DNA of 64,000 nucleotides from Pseudoxanthomonas suwonensis (GTDB lineage Bacteria > Pseudomonadota > Gammaproteobacteria > Xanthomonadales > Xanthomonadaceae): the NCBI RefSeq assembly GCF_010093235.1, contig NZ_PDWP01000008.1, positions 1 to 64,000 of the forward strand, read 5' to 3'. The notes under the pieces were generated by a model. It was given only the letters and a program-made list of their open reading frames with translations, did no database searches and was not told the origin of the DNA. Shown piece after piece: positions 20,661 through 29,443 of this stretch (positions are counted from its first letter, which is position 1; every line of letters begins with the position of its first letter). A program made the translations under genes and the position numbers.

Positions 20661-23156
20661 TCACGTGCCGCGCGGCTTTGCCCTGTGGGTCGCGGTGGCG
20701 CTCCAGGGATCATCCGGCCACGGATGCTTCGGATACCGGCCCTTCATCTCCTTGCGCACTTCCGGGTAGGTGTTGTCCCAGAAGCTGCGCAGGTCCCCGG
20801 TGACCTGCAGCGGCTTGCCGCCGGGAGAGAGCAGGTGCAGCAGCAGGGGCACGCGGCCGTCGGCGATGCGCGGGGTGTCGGCCAGGCCGAACAGTTCCTG
20901 CAGCTTCACCGCCAGCACCGGCGGGCGCGGGCTGCCGTCCGGCTCCAGCGCGGACTCGACCGGGCGGGCCATGCCGGAAGGCACCGCGATGCGCACCGGG
21001 GCCAGGCGGTCCACCTGCTGGCGCAGGTTCCAGTCCAGCGGCGACTTCAGCGCCTCGCCCAGTTCCTGTTCGGTCAGCGCGTCCAGCCGGGTCTTGCCGG
21101 CGAAGGCCGGGCGCAGCCATGCGTCGACGCTGGCCAGCAGGGCATCGTCGGTGACGTCGGGCAGCCCAAGTTCGGGCATCCAGCTGCGCAGGCAGGCCAC
21201 CCGCGCCTGCCACTGGCGCAGGCCTTCGGTCCACGGCAGCGACTCCAGGCCCAGCTCACGCACGGCATTGGCCAACGCCTGCGCGGCGTGGGCCGGATCG
21301 ACCCGGCCGGCCGGCCGGCTGTCCAGCACGATGCGGTCGAAGCGCGATTCGCGGCGGGCGACCAGGGCGCGGCGTTGGGCGTCCCAGACCGCACCCTCCT
21401 CCTCGACGAAGCGGTCGGGGAAGTCGGCACGCAGGCGCGCCTCATCCACCGGCGCGGCGCGCAGCAGCAGGGCGTCGCCGCGCGGCTCGAAGCGCAGCTC
21501 GGTGGCCACCAGCCAGGGCTCGCCGCGCACGGCGCTGTCCTCGAACAGGCGGGCCATGCGGCCGTTGGCCAGCTGGTAGCGCAGCGGGTCGGCCGGATGC
21601 CGGGCGGCGATGCGGTCGGGAAAGGCGTGCGCCAGCAGATCGCCCAGCTCGTGGGCCTCGATCTGCGCCGGCGGCGCGGCCTCGCAGCGCAGGCGCCGGC
21701 GCCACTGGCGGGCGGCGGCGTCGATCGCGGCCAAGGCCGAACGGCTGGCATCCGCGGGCATGCGTCCGCCACGGAAGGCGGCCAGCGCGCGCCAGCGCTC
21801 GGCCAGGGCATCGCTGCGGCTGCGCAGCGGGTCGCGCGCCTCGAGCAGGGCGGCCAGGTCCGCCGCCAGCGCGCGGGCGCGGTCGTCAGGCGCCGCCGAG
21901 AGCATCGCCGCCAGCCGTGGATGGGTGCCAAGCTCCAGCATCCGGCGGCCAAGTGCCGTGATCGCCCCCCCATCCAGCGCGCCGAGACGCTGCAGCAGCT
22001 CGCGCGCCGAGGCCAGCGCACCGGGCGGGGGCGGATCGACGAAACGCAGGGCATCGCTGCCCCAGGCCGCCAGCTCCAGCGCCAGCCCGGCCAGTTCGAC
22101 CTGGGCCATCTCCGGGCGCCGCTGCGCCTCCAGCCGCTGCGACTGCGGCCACAGCCGCCAGGCCACGCCGGGAGCGACGCGACCGGCACGGCCGGCACGC
22201 TGGTCGGCCGAGGCCTGGGAGATCGGCACCGCGTCCAGGCGCGAGAAGCCGCTGACCGGATCGAAGCGCGGCTCGCGCGCCAGGCCCGAGTCGATCACCA
22301 CCCGTACGCCGGGCAGGGTCACCGAAGACTCGGCCACGTTGGTCGCCAGCACCACCCGGCGGCGGCCGTCCGGCGCCGGCTGCAGCACCTTCGACTGCTG
22401 CTCCACCGGCAGTTCGCCATGCAGGGCCAGCACTTCCACGCCGGCCGGCAGGGAGGCGGCATCCAGCGCCGCGCCGACCCGGGCGATCTCGCGCTGCCCG
22501 GGCAGGAACACCAGCACGTCGCCCGGATGCTGGGCCAGGGCCTGCTCAATGGCACGCCGCGCCTGCGCCTCGAGCGACTCGTCGCGGCGAGCGGGGAAGT
22601 GGCTGGTCTCCACCGGGAAGGAACGGCCCTCGCTGGACAGCCGCGGCGCATCGAGGAAGCGCGCCAGGCGCTCGCCATCGAGCGTGGCCGACATCACCAC
22701 CAGGCGCAGGTCCTCGCGCAGCTGCGCCTGTACGTCCAGGGCCAGGGCCAGGCCCAGGTCGGCGGACAGGTGGCGCTCGTGGAACTCGTCGAACAGCAGG
22801 GCGCCGACGCCTTCCAGCAAAGGATCGTCCTGGATCAGGCGGGTGAGGATGCCTTCGGTGACCACCTCGATCCGGGTACGTGCCGAGACCCTGCTCTCGA
22901 ATCGGATGCGGTAGCCGACCGTGCCGCCGGCCTCCTCGCCCAGCTGCCGGGCCATGAACGCGGCGGCGCTGCGCGCGGCGATCCGGCGCGGTTCCAGCAT
23001 CAGGATGCGGCGGCCCTGCAGCCACGGCGCCTCGAGCAGGGCCAGCGGCACCTGGGTGGTCTTGCCGGCGCCCGGAGGCGCCTCGAGCACCAGGCGCGGA
23101 TGCGTGGCGAGGCTGTCCCGGATCGCGGGCAGCAGCGGGGAAATGGGGAAGTCCAT
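20661..23156 (-). CDS. hrpB: ATP-dependent helicase HrpB
   Basis: 831-residue DEAH-box helicase, the normal HrpB length. Motif I APPGAGKTTQ (residues 26-35), motif II DEFHER, motif III SAT and motif VI QRAGRAGR are all present. The helicase-associated domain and the C-terminal HrpB extension (YPEVRKEMKGRYPKHPWPDDP) complete it. HrpB is implicated in RNA metabolism, but its substrate is not well defined. The gene is divergent from tatD, with 174 bp between. Confidence 0.95.
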   Translation of the reverse strand: MDFPISPLLPAIRDSLATHPRLVLEAPPGAGKTTQVPLALLEAPWLQGRRILMLEPRRIAARSAAAFMARQLGEEAGGTVGYRIRFESRVSARTRIEVVTEGILTRLIQDDPLLEGVGALLFDEFHERHLSADLGLALALDVQAQLREDLRLVVMSATLDGERLARFLDAPRLSSEGRSFPVETSHFPARRDESLEAQARRAIEQALAQHPGDVLVFLPGQREIARVGAALDAASLPAGVEVLALHGELPVEQQSKVLQPAPDGRRRVVLATNVAESSVTLPGVRVVIDSGLAREPRFDPVSGFSRLDAVPISQASADQRAGRAGRVAPGVAWRLWPQSQRLEAQRRPEMAQVELAGLALELAAWGSDALRFVDPPPPGALASARELLQRLGALDGGAITALGRRMLELGTHPRLAAMLSAAPDDRARALAADLAALLEARDPLRSRSDALAERWRALAAFRGGRMPADASRSALAAIDAAARQWRRRLRCEAAPPAQIEAHELGDLLAHAFPDRIAARHPADPLRYQLANGRMARLFEDSAVRGEPWLVATELRFEPRGDALLLRAAPVDEARLRADFPDRFVEEEGAVWDAQRRALVARRESRFDRIVLDSRPAGRVDPAHAAQALANAVRELGLESLPWTEGLRQWQARVACLRSWMPELGLPDVTDDALLASVDAWLRPAFAGKTRLDALTEQELGEALKSPLDWNLRQQVDRLAPVRIAVPSGMARPVESALEPDGSPRPPVLAVKLQELFGLADTPRIADGRVPLLLHLLSPGGKPLQVTGDLRSFWDNTYPEVRKEMKGRYPKHPWPDDPWSATATHRAKPRGT

Positions 23157-23330
23157 GGCCGGCGTCGAAGTCGTGCCGCGCGGGCGGCACGCCAGTACGG
23201 AATCTCGGGAAAACCGGGGCGCATTATCCGTGATGCCCGGCGGCGCACGCTTCATGGCTGCGGCGATGCACGGGGCCGGCCGCGGCGCCCGGCTAGAATG
23301 CGCGCTCACCGCGAACCGCAAGACCGCTCC

Positions 23331-24146
23331 ATGCACCTGATCGACATCGGCGCCAACCTCACCCACGAAAGCTTCGAGCGCGACCTGGACGCGGTCCTGC
23401 AGCGCGCGCGCGAGGCCGGGGTGGCGCAGATGGTGGTGACCGGCGCCAGCCGCGAGCACAACCCGATGGCGCTGGAGCTGGCGCAGCGCCATCCGGGCAT
23501 GCTCTACGCCACCGCCGGCGTGCATCCGCACCACGCCACCGAGTACACCGCCGAATGCGATGCCGAGCTGCGCGCGCTGCACGCGCACCCGGAGGTGGTG
23601 GCGGTCGGCGAGTGCGGCCTGGACTACTTCCGCGACTTCTCGCCGCGGCCGGCGCAGCGCAAGGCGTTCGAACAGCAGTTGCAGATCGCCGCCGACCTGG
23701 CCGCCGCCGGCACGCCCAAGCCGCTGTTCCTGCACCAGCGCGACGCGCATGCGGACTTCATGGCGGTGATGCGCAACTTCGACGGCCGCCATGGCCCGGC
23801 GGTGGTGCACTGCTTCACCGGAACCCGCGAGGAGATGTTCGATTACCTCGACCAGGACTGGTACATCGGCATCACCGGCTGGCTGTGCGACGAGCGCCGC
23901 GGTGCGCACCTGCGCGAGCTGGTGAAGAACATCCCGGCCAACCGCCTGATGGTGGAGACCGACGCGCCCTACCTGCTGCCGCGCACGCTCAGGCCCATGC
24001 CGAAGGACCGCCGCAACGAGCCGGCGTTCCTGCCGCACATCGTCGAGGAACTGGCGCGCGACCGCGGCGAGGATACGGCGACGACCGCGGCCGCAAGCAC
24101 CGCGGCCGCGCGCACGTTCTTCGGCCTTCCCGCCGCGGGAGCCTGA
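23331..24146 (+). CDS. tatD: TatD family metal-dependent DNase
   Basis: 271-residue TatD-type hydrolase (TIM barrel). Metal ligands are recognisable: a divergent first strand IDIGANLTH, GVHPHHA, AVGECGLDYFRD with the conserved Glu, FLHQRDA, VVHCFTG and VETDAPYLLPR. The family degrades DNA 3' to 5' and takes part in DNA quality control. A likely -10 element TAGAAT sits 31 bp upstream of the ATG, with no good -35. Confidence 0.92.
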   Translation: MHLIDIGANLTHESFERDLDAVLQRAREAGVAQMVVTGASREHNPMALELAQRHPGMLYATAGVHPHHATEYTAECDAELRALHAHPEVVAVGECGLDYFRDFSPRPAQRKAFEQQLQIAADLAAAGTPKPLFLHQRDAHADFMAVMRNFDGRHGPAVVHCFTGTREEMFDYLDQDWYIGITGWLCDERRGAHLRELVKNIPANRLMVETDAPYLLPRTLRPMPKDRRNEPAFLPHIVEELARDRGEDTATTAAASTAAARTFFGLPAAGA

Positions 24147-24204
24147 AGAACCCCGCGGCCTGCGGCGGGCACCCTCGGGTACGGCCGCGCGGCCAGGGCC
24201 GGCG

Positions 24205-24645
24205 TCAGCCGGCGGCGGGCTTGCCGATCCGTTCGAGCTGGGCGCAGGTCTTGGCCCGCTCGGCTTGCGGCATGGCCACCAGGCTGGCCTTGACCTTCGC
24301 GCTGTGGGCATCGAACACCGCGTCGAACTGCGCTGCACTCATCCTGCCCTGGGCGACGGTCGCCTGCTTCTGCTGCTCACGCATGGTCCGGCGGGTGTTG
24401 ACGTCGTAGTCCAGTTTGCAGAACTCGGCGGCCGCGTACATGCTCGCGCCGAACTGGACCAGTTGCACCTCCTGATCCGGTGCCGGCCCGCCGGTCGCGT
24501 CGGCGTCGGCAGCGTCCCCGGTCGGCGTGGCGGCGGCCGCCGCCGGCACCGCCATATCGGCCGGGGTGGGTTCGCCGCTGCAGGCGGCACCGGCAAGCAC
24601 GGCCGACAGCGCCAGGAAGGTGATCTTCAGCGGAACTTTGCTCAT
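24205..24645 (-). CDS. Small putative lipoprotein, unknown function
   Basis: 146 residues. The signal peptide ends AVLAGAAC-S, a lipobox with Cys at about residue 22. A Pro/Ala/Asp-rich linker follows, then a helical domain with two further Cys (FCKLDYD and AKTCAQLERI) that could form a disulfide. No family is recognised. It converges on tatD. Confidence 0.7.
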   Translation of the reverse strand: MSKVPLKITFLALSAVLAGAACSGEPTPADMAVPAAAAATPTGDAADADATGGPAPDQEVQLVQFGASMYAAAEFCKLDYDVNTRRTMREQQKQATVAQGRMSAAQFDAVFDAHSAKVKASLVAMPQAERAKTCAQLERIGKPAAG

Positions 24646-24712
24646 GCAATGACTCCTTGGGTGTTGCGTGGGGGATGACGGCACGCGGGTGCACCGGCAA
24701 AGGCCGGCGGGG

Positions 24713-25636
24713 CTACCGCTGATACGCCTGCAGGTTGACCCAGGCCGCCTGCAGCAGCGGCGCCGGCTGGCCGTGGCGGCGCGCGCGATGCCACATGTCG
24801 CCGACGATATGCGCGGCCTCGACCCGGTTGCCGGCTTCCAGGTCGCGCAGCATCGAAGCTTTCACGTCCGAACAGGCCTGGACCAGGCTGGCACGGGCGA
24901 TGTCGCGTGCCTTGTCCGGGACCGGCTGGCCCTCGGCCGCGGCCACCGCCAGACATTCCTCGTGCAGCGCGGCCATGAAGTCTTCGCCGCCCTCGCCGGC
25001 CACAATCTGCCCGACGCTGGCGCGCATCAGGCAGGTGCCTGCCGCCAGCGCGGCGAGGAAGCTGAACTTGATCCACTGTTCCTGGCCGATGTCGGCGCTG
25101 GCGCGGTGGTCGATGCCGGCCTGCGCGCACAGCGCGGCGAAGGCCTCGACGCGCGCGCTGCTGCCGCCATCGCGCTCGCCGAAGGTGATCGAGGCCGGTC
25201 GGCCCAGGTGCAGGATCGAACCGTCCTCGCCGAGGGTCGCGCTGATGAAGCACAGGCCGCCGAGCACGTTGCCGCGGCCGAAGCGCGCGTCCAGCGCCGG
25301 GTAGTGCTGCAGGCCGTTGAGGATCGGCATCAGCGTGGTGCCCGGGACCATGGCTGGTGCCACCGCCTCGATCGCGCTGTCGAGGTCGTAGGCCTTGCAC
25401 GACAGCAGCACCAGGTCGAACGGCTGGCGCGCGACCGCGGCCGGCAGCTCCTCCGCGGTAAGCGATGCCACCTGCAGGTCGGCATCGCCCAGCGGACTGC
25501 GGATGCGCAGGCCGCGTTCGCGCAGCAGCGCGGCGCGGGCAGGGCGCACCAGGAAGGTGACGTCTCCGCCGCCCTGGGCCAGGCGTCCGCCGAAGTAACC
25601 GCCGGTGCCGCCGGCGCCGAGCACGAGCACGCGCAT
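24713..25636 (-). CDS. panE: 2-dehydropantoate 2-reductase
   Basis: 307-residue ketopantoate reductase, which makes pantoate for coenzyme A with NADPH. The dinucleotide fold starts at residue 1 (VLVLGAGGTGGYFGGRLAQ). Conserved downstream blocks include LLSCKAYDLDSAIEAVAP, LNGLQHYPALDARFG and EQWIKFSFLAALAAGTCLM with the catalytic Lys. It is the last gene of a three-gene run with the ABC-2 transporter genes (4-bp spacing), an association with no obvious functional link. Confidence 0.9.
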   Translation of the reverse strand: MRVLVLGAGGTGGYFGGRLAQGGGDVTFLVRPARAALLRERGLRIRSPLGDADLQVASLTAEELPAAVARQPFDLVLLSCKAYDLDSAIEAVAPAMVPGTTLMPILNGLQHYPALDARFGRGNVLGGLCFISATLGEDGSILHLGRPASITFGERDGGSSARVEAFAALCAQAGIDHRASADIGQEQWIKFSFLAALAAGTCLMRASVGQIVAGEGGEDFMAALHEECLAVAAAEGQPVPDKARDIARASLVQACSDVKASMLRDLEAGNRVEAAHIVGDMWHRARRHGQPAPLLQAAWVNLQAYQR

Positions 25637-25640
25637 GGCC

Positions 25641-26438
25641 TCAGCTCCTCAGGCCCACGCCCCGGCGCAGCAGCACCAGCGAGATCGCCGACAGCACCGC
25701 GACGAACGCGAGCATCAGCGCATAGGCCACCCACAGCGGCACGTCGGTGCTGCCGAGCAGGCCGTAGCGGAATGCGTTGACCATGTAGAAGATCGGGTTG
25801 GCGTGGGTCGCCGCCTCGGCCCAGGCCGGCAGCAGCTTGACCGAATAGAACACGCCGCCCAGGTAGGTCAGCGGGGTGAGGATGAAGGTCGGGACGATCG
25901 CCACGTCGTCGAACTTGCGCGCGTAGACCGCGTTGACGAAGCCGGCCAGCGAGAAGATGGTCGCGCCCAGCAGCACCGTGCTCAGGGTGACCAGCGGATG
26001 CGGGATGCGCACCTTGGTGAAGCACATCGCGATCAGCAGCACGATCGCGCCGACCATCAGCCCGCGCAGCACCGCGCCGGCGACGTAGCCCCACAGGATC
26101 ACCCAGTTGGGCATCGGGCTGACCAGCAGCTCCTCGACGTGGCGGCCGAACTTGGCGCCGAAGAACGAGGAGGAGATGTTGCCGTAGCTGTTCTGGATCA
26201 CGCTCATCATCACCAGGCCGGGGACGATGAACTCCATGTAGCTGTAGCCGCCCATGTCGCCGATCCGCGAGCCGATCAGCCCGCCGAAGATCAGGAAGTA
26301 CAGGGTCATGGTGATGGCCGGCGGCACCAGGGTCTGGCCCCAGATGCGCAGGATGCGGTTGACCTCGCGCCGGACGATGGTGCCCAGTGCGATCCAGTTG
26401 GCGGCGCGCGGCGTCCTTTCCACCAGTGGCGTGCTCAT
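25641..26438 (-). CDS. ABC-2 type transporter permease
   Basis: 265-residue inner-membrane permease with six hydrophobic segments and the ABC-2 signature in its C-terminal half (LTYLGGVFYSVKLLPAWAE). It resembles E. coli YadH. It overlaps the ATP-binding protein gene by 4 bp, so the two form one exporter. The transported substrate is unknown. Confidence 0.88.
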   Translation of the reverse strand: MSTPLVERTPRAANWIALGTIVRREVNRILRIWGQTLVPPAITMTLYFLIFGGLIGSRIGDMGGYSYMEFIVPGLVMMSVIQNSYGNISSSFFGAKFGRHVEELLVSPMPNWVILWGYVAGAVLRGLMVGAIVLLIAMCFTKVRIPHPLVTLSTVLLGATIFSLAGFVNAVYARKFDDVAIVPTFILTPLTYLGGVFYSVKLLPAWAEAATHANPIFYMVNAFRYGLLGSTDVPLWVAYALMLAFVAVLSAISLVLLRRGVGLRS

Positions 26439-27385
26439 GCGGCCTCCTTCTGGCCGGTGAGCCGTACGAACAGCTCCTCCAGGCGGTTGCTCTTGGTGCG
26501 CATCGAACGGATGCGGATGCCGGCGGCCTCGAACGCGGCGAACACGCGGTTGAGGTCCATCGCCCGCGGCATGTCCAGGTCCAGGGTGTGGCTGTCGGTC
26601 GCCACCAGGGTCGTGCCCTCGATCTCCGGCAGCTGCGTGGGCAGTTCACCGTCGATGTCGAACAGGAAGCCCTCCACGTCCAGCTTCGCCAGCAGGGCAC
26701 GCATCGGTCCCTGCTCGACGATGGTGCCGCGGTCGATGATGGCGAGGTTGCGGCACAGGTTCTCCGCTTCCTCCAGGTAATGCGTGGTCAGGATGATGGT
26801 GGTGCCGGCGGCGTTGATCTCGCGCAGCACGCGCCACATGTCGCGGCGGATCTCGATGTCCACGCCGGCGGTGGGCTCGTCCAGGATCAGCAGCCTGGGC
26901 CGGGTCATCATCGCCCGCGCGATCATCAGCCGGCGCTTCATGCCGCCGGACAGGGTGCGGCTCATCACCCGCGCCTTGTCCCACAGGTGGGCGCGGCGCA
27001 GCTCCTGCTCCGCCAGCGGGCCGGCCTCGGCGCGCGGGATGCCGTAGAACCCCGCGTAGTTCACCAGGATGTCGTACGGCTGCTCGAACAGGTTGAAATT
27101 GATCTCCTGCGGCACCAGGCCGATCAGGCGCATGGCCTCGCTGCGGCGCGACACCAGGTCGGTGCCGAACACTTCCACGCTGCCGCTGCTGAGGTTCACC
27201 AGCGAGCTGACGATGCCGATCAGGGTCGACTTGCCGGCGCCGTTGGGACCGAGCAGTGCGAAGAAGTCGCCGGGGGCGACGTCGAGGGAGACGCCCCTGA
27301 GCGCCTGGACGCCGTTGCCGTAGGTCTTGCGCAGGTCGCGTACGCGCAGCGCCGGAGCCGCTGCCTCGGATGGGTGTGGGGTCAT
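26435..27385 (-). CDS. ABC-2 exporter ATP-binding protein (YadG-like)
   Basis: 316 residues. Walker A GPNGAGKST (about 53-61), signature TLSGGMKRRLMIARAM, Walker B LLILDEPTAGVD and the H-loop TTHY are intact. A C-terminal ~80-residue extension is present, as in YadG-type exporters. The ATG at 27385 follows an open upstream frame without conservation. Divergent from the ferredoxin reductase gene with a 98-bp gap. Confidence 0.9.
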   Translation of the reverse strand: MTPHPSEAAAPALRVRDLRKTYGNGVQALRGVSLDVAPGDFFALLGPNGAGKSTLIGIVSSLVNLSSGSVEVFGTDLVSRRSEAMRLIGLVPQEINFNLFEQPYDILVNYAGFYGIPRAEAGPLAEQELRRAHLWDKARVMSRTLSGGMKRRLMIARAMMTRPRLLILDEPTAGVDIEIRRDMWRVLREINAAGTTIILTTHYLEEAENLCRNLAIIDRGTIVEQGPMRALLAKLDVEGFLFDIDGELPTQLPEIEGTTLVATDSHTLDLDMPRAMDLNRVFAAFEAAGIRIRSMRTKSNRLEELFVRLTGQKEAA

Positions 27386-27483
27386 GAGGCCTTTCGCGCC
27401 TGGAAGGCGCCTACACGGAGCTGCGGCTATTATAGGTCGCAGCCGGGAAGCCGCCCGGTACACACTGTCCCGAAACGAATACC

Positions 27484-28245
27484 GTGCCCGTCCATTTCCC
27501 GCTCCGCCTCGTCGAGCGCCGCATGCTCGCGCCCACCATCGGCCACTACGTGCTGGCCCGCGACGACGGCCAGCCCCTGGACTTCCTGCCGGGGCAGTTC
27601 ATCCAGATCCATTTCGACTACGCCGACGGCACGCCGGCGCGGCGCAGCTATTCGCTGGCCACGATCCACGACCACGCCATGGGTCCTGGCGAGGCCGTGG
27701 AGATCGCGGTCAGCCACGTGCCCGGTGGCGCGGCCACGGCGCTGTTCGAGGCCCTGGAGATCGGCTCGCGCGTCAGCGCCAGCGGCCCGTACGGCCGCTT
27801 CTGCCTGATGCCCGGCGACCGCAATGCGCGCTACCTGCTGATCGGCACCGGCACCGGCGTCACGCCGTACCGTTCGATGCTGCCGGTGCTGGCCAGCCAG
27901 ATCGCCGAGCGTGGCATCGAGGTCGTGCTGCTGGCCGGCGCACGCACGCCCGGCGAGCTGCTGTATGCCGATGATTTCCGCGCCTTCGCCGACGCGCATC
28001 CGCAGTTCCGCTACGTGCCCTGCCTGTCGCGCGAGCTGCCGGAGGCGGGTTCGCCGCATGCGCATGCCGACGTGCGCCATGGCTACGTGCAGCAGCAGCT
28101 TCCCGGGTTCGCGCCGGATCCGGCGCGCGACATCGCCTACCTGTGCGGCAATCCGGACATGGTCGACGCCAGCTTCGAGGCGCTGAAGGGGCTGGGGTTC
28201 GGGGCGGCGCAGATCCGCCGGGAAAAGTACGTCAGCAACAAGTAG
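27484..28245 (+). CDS. fpr: Ferredoxin--NADP(+) reductase
   Basis: 253-residue FAD-binding reductase of the bacterial Fpr type. The FAD motif RRSYSLA (about residues 54-60), the glycine-rich GPYGRFCL, the NADP-binding LIGTGTGVTPYRSML and YLCGNPDMVDASFEAL are visible. The C-terminus EKYVSNK lacks the aromatic end of plant-type enzymes, as in one bacterial subclass. GTG start at 27484. Copies of the 3' end of this gene recur twice just downstream. Confidence 0.9.
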   Translation: MPVHFPLRLVERRMLAPTIGHYVLARDDGQPLDFLPGQFIQIHFDYADGTPARRSYSLATIHDHAMGPGEAVEIAVSHVPGGAATALFEALEIGSRVSASGPYGRFCLMPGDRNARYLLIGTGTGVTPYRSMLPVLASQIAERGIEVVLLAGARTPGELLYADDFRAFADAHPQFRYVPCLSRELPEAGSPHAHADVRHGYVQQQLPGFAPDPARDIAYLCGNPDMVDASFEALKGLGFGAAQIRREKYVSNK

Positions 28246-28402
28246 GCCCCGGCCGGCGGATCCCCCGCCGTGCGCGAACCCGCGCACGGCGCTCAGGTCC
28301 GCGCGGACCAGTGGTCCGCAAACGCGGTCCTTCGCCCACCGGGAAAAGTACGTCAGCAACAAGTAGGCCCCGGGGAAAAGTACGTCAGCAGCAAGTAGCG
28401 CC
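28219..28402 (+). repeat. Three copies of the fpr 3' end
   Basis: A segment of about 33 bp that encodes EKYVSNK plus the stop and the following GGCCCCGG occurs at 28219-28252, at 28340-28373 and, slightly changed to EKYVSSK, at 28372-28402. The second and third copies are nearly tandem. The first and second are separated by 87 bp that includes a 9-bp stem at 28268-28289 (CCGTGCGCG/CGCGCACGG). All three copies keep the same stop codon context. Confidence 0.9.
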
Positions 28403-28444
28403 CGTGTGCCTGCAAGGCCACGCCCGCGTGGCCGCACACCCAGG

Positions 28445-28512
28445 CCTGTAAAGGGTGCTTGACAGGGGCGGTGGGTGCGCCTATCGTCGGCCTGTCAAGC
28501 ACGCTTTACAGG
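28445..28512 (+). promoter_or_regulatory. Promoter with two paired operators upstream of membrane protein/HTH genes
   Basis: A 22-bp sequence at 28445-28466 and its near-perfect reverse complement (21 of 22) at 28491-28512 share the consensus CCTGTNAAG-N4-CTTNACAGG. Each arm is itself a partial palindrome. The left operator contains TTGACA (28459-28464). After exactly 17 bp comes TATCGT (28482-28487), a good sigma-70 promoter. The right operator then covers the predicted transcription start. The HTH protein encoded at 29204 is the likely repressor. Confidence 0.8.
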
Positions 28513-28605
28513 GACGGGCATGCACGGCAGGAAGCTGATGGGCAGCCCTGGATATCCCGGCATCGGCCGGTCCATCGACACGGCCACCCGGAGCAGGAGA
28601 ACCCC

Positions 28606-29190
28606 ATGGGCGCACTGAAACCAGCCATCGGATGGCTGCTGGGTGGCATCGGCGCCCTCGCGCTTGGCCTGCTGGCAACGCAGATGCCGCCGGCGCGCGT
28701 CGGCGACCTCGCCTCGGTGATGCTGTGCGTCGGCGCGGGCCTGCTCGTGGCCGGCCTCTTCCGCTGGCGTTTTCCGGCACTGTGCGAGGTGGCCCCGGCC
28801 GGGGTGCGCCGGCGCTACAACCGGGAGATGTTCCTGGCGATGGGCGCGTACGTGCTCGCGGTCCTGGTAACCGTGTCCGTGCTCAGGGCCGGCGGTCCGG
28901 ACGGGACGCTGCGGGTGCTGGTCGCGCTGCTGCCGGTGCCGCCGATCGCCTTCGTGCTGCGCGCGGTGGTGCGCTACATCCGCGGCGTGGACGAGATGCA
29001 GCAGCGCATCGAGCTGGAGGCGGTGAGCCTGGCGACGGCGCTCGTCGCGCTGCTGTACATGTCCGGCGGCTTCCTGCAGGCGGCGAAGATCATCGACCTG
29101 CCCGCCGCGGCGGTGATGACCTGGGTGTTCCCGCTGCTGTGCTTTGCCTATGGCGTGGTGAAGTTCCTGGTCGTGCGTCGCTACCGCTGA
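28606..29190 (+). CDS. Integral membrane protein of HTH-paired type
   Basis: 194 residues with four or five hydrophobic helices (about 5-25, 33-52, 70-92, 98-118, 135-160, 165-185). There is a conserved-looking cytoplasmic loop, VRYIRGVDEMQQRIELEAVS. Such proteins are frequently encoded next to a small HTH regulator of the YozG/Cro type, as here. Function unknown. The ATG at 28606 follows GAGCAGGAG. Transcription should start at about 28494, leaving a ~110-base leader. Confidence 0.78.
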   Translation: MGALKPAIGWLLGGIGALALGLLATQMPPARVGDLASVMLCVGAGLLVAGLFRWRFPALCEVAPAGVRRRYNREMFLAMGAYVLAVLVTVSVLRAGGPDGTLRVLVALLPVPPIAFVLRAVVRYIRGVDEMQQRIELEAVSLATALVALLYMSGGFLQAAKIIDLPAAAVMTWVFPLLCFAYGVVKFLVVRRYR

Positions 29191-29203
29191 CGGGCCCGGA
29201 CCG

Positions 29204-29401
29204 ATGAGGAACCACCTGCGCACGTTGCGCGAACGACAGGGCTGGTCCCAGGGCGAACTGGCCGAGCGCCTGGACGTGTCGCGGCAGACCGTCAACGCGC
29301 TGGAGACCGGCAAGTACGACCCCAGCCTGCCGCTGGCCTTCCGCATCGCGCGCCTGTTCGCCTGCCGCATCGAGGACGTGTTCGTCCCCGACGGCGACTG
29401 A
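29204..29401 (+). CDS. Small Cro/CI-type HTH regulator
   Basis: 65 residues, almost entirely one HTH_3 domain: LRTLRERQGWSQGELAERL then VSRQTVNALETGKYDPSL and the C-terminal ALFxCRIEDVF-type end. It starts 14 bp after the membrane protein gene, so it is cotranscribed. It is the probable ligand of the twin operators at 28445-28512, which would make the pair autoregulated. Confidence 0.9.
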   Translation: MRNHLRTLRERQGWSQGELAERLDVSRQTVNALETGKYDPSLPLAFRIARLFACRIEDVFVPDGD

Positions 29402-29443
29402 CCACGCGACCCTCTTTTTCCAATCGTGATCCGGGCCCATGCC

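Noticed and set aside
20306-20713. N-terminal extension of the small membrane protein gene
   Set aside because: The frame is open but contains Pro/Arg/Gly-rich low-complexity sequence typical of non-coding GC-rich DNA; the ATG at 20305 starts the plausible protein.
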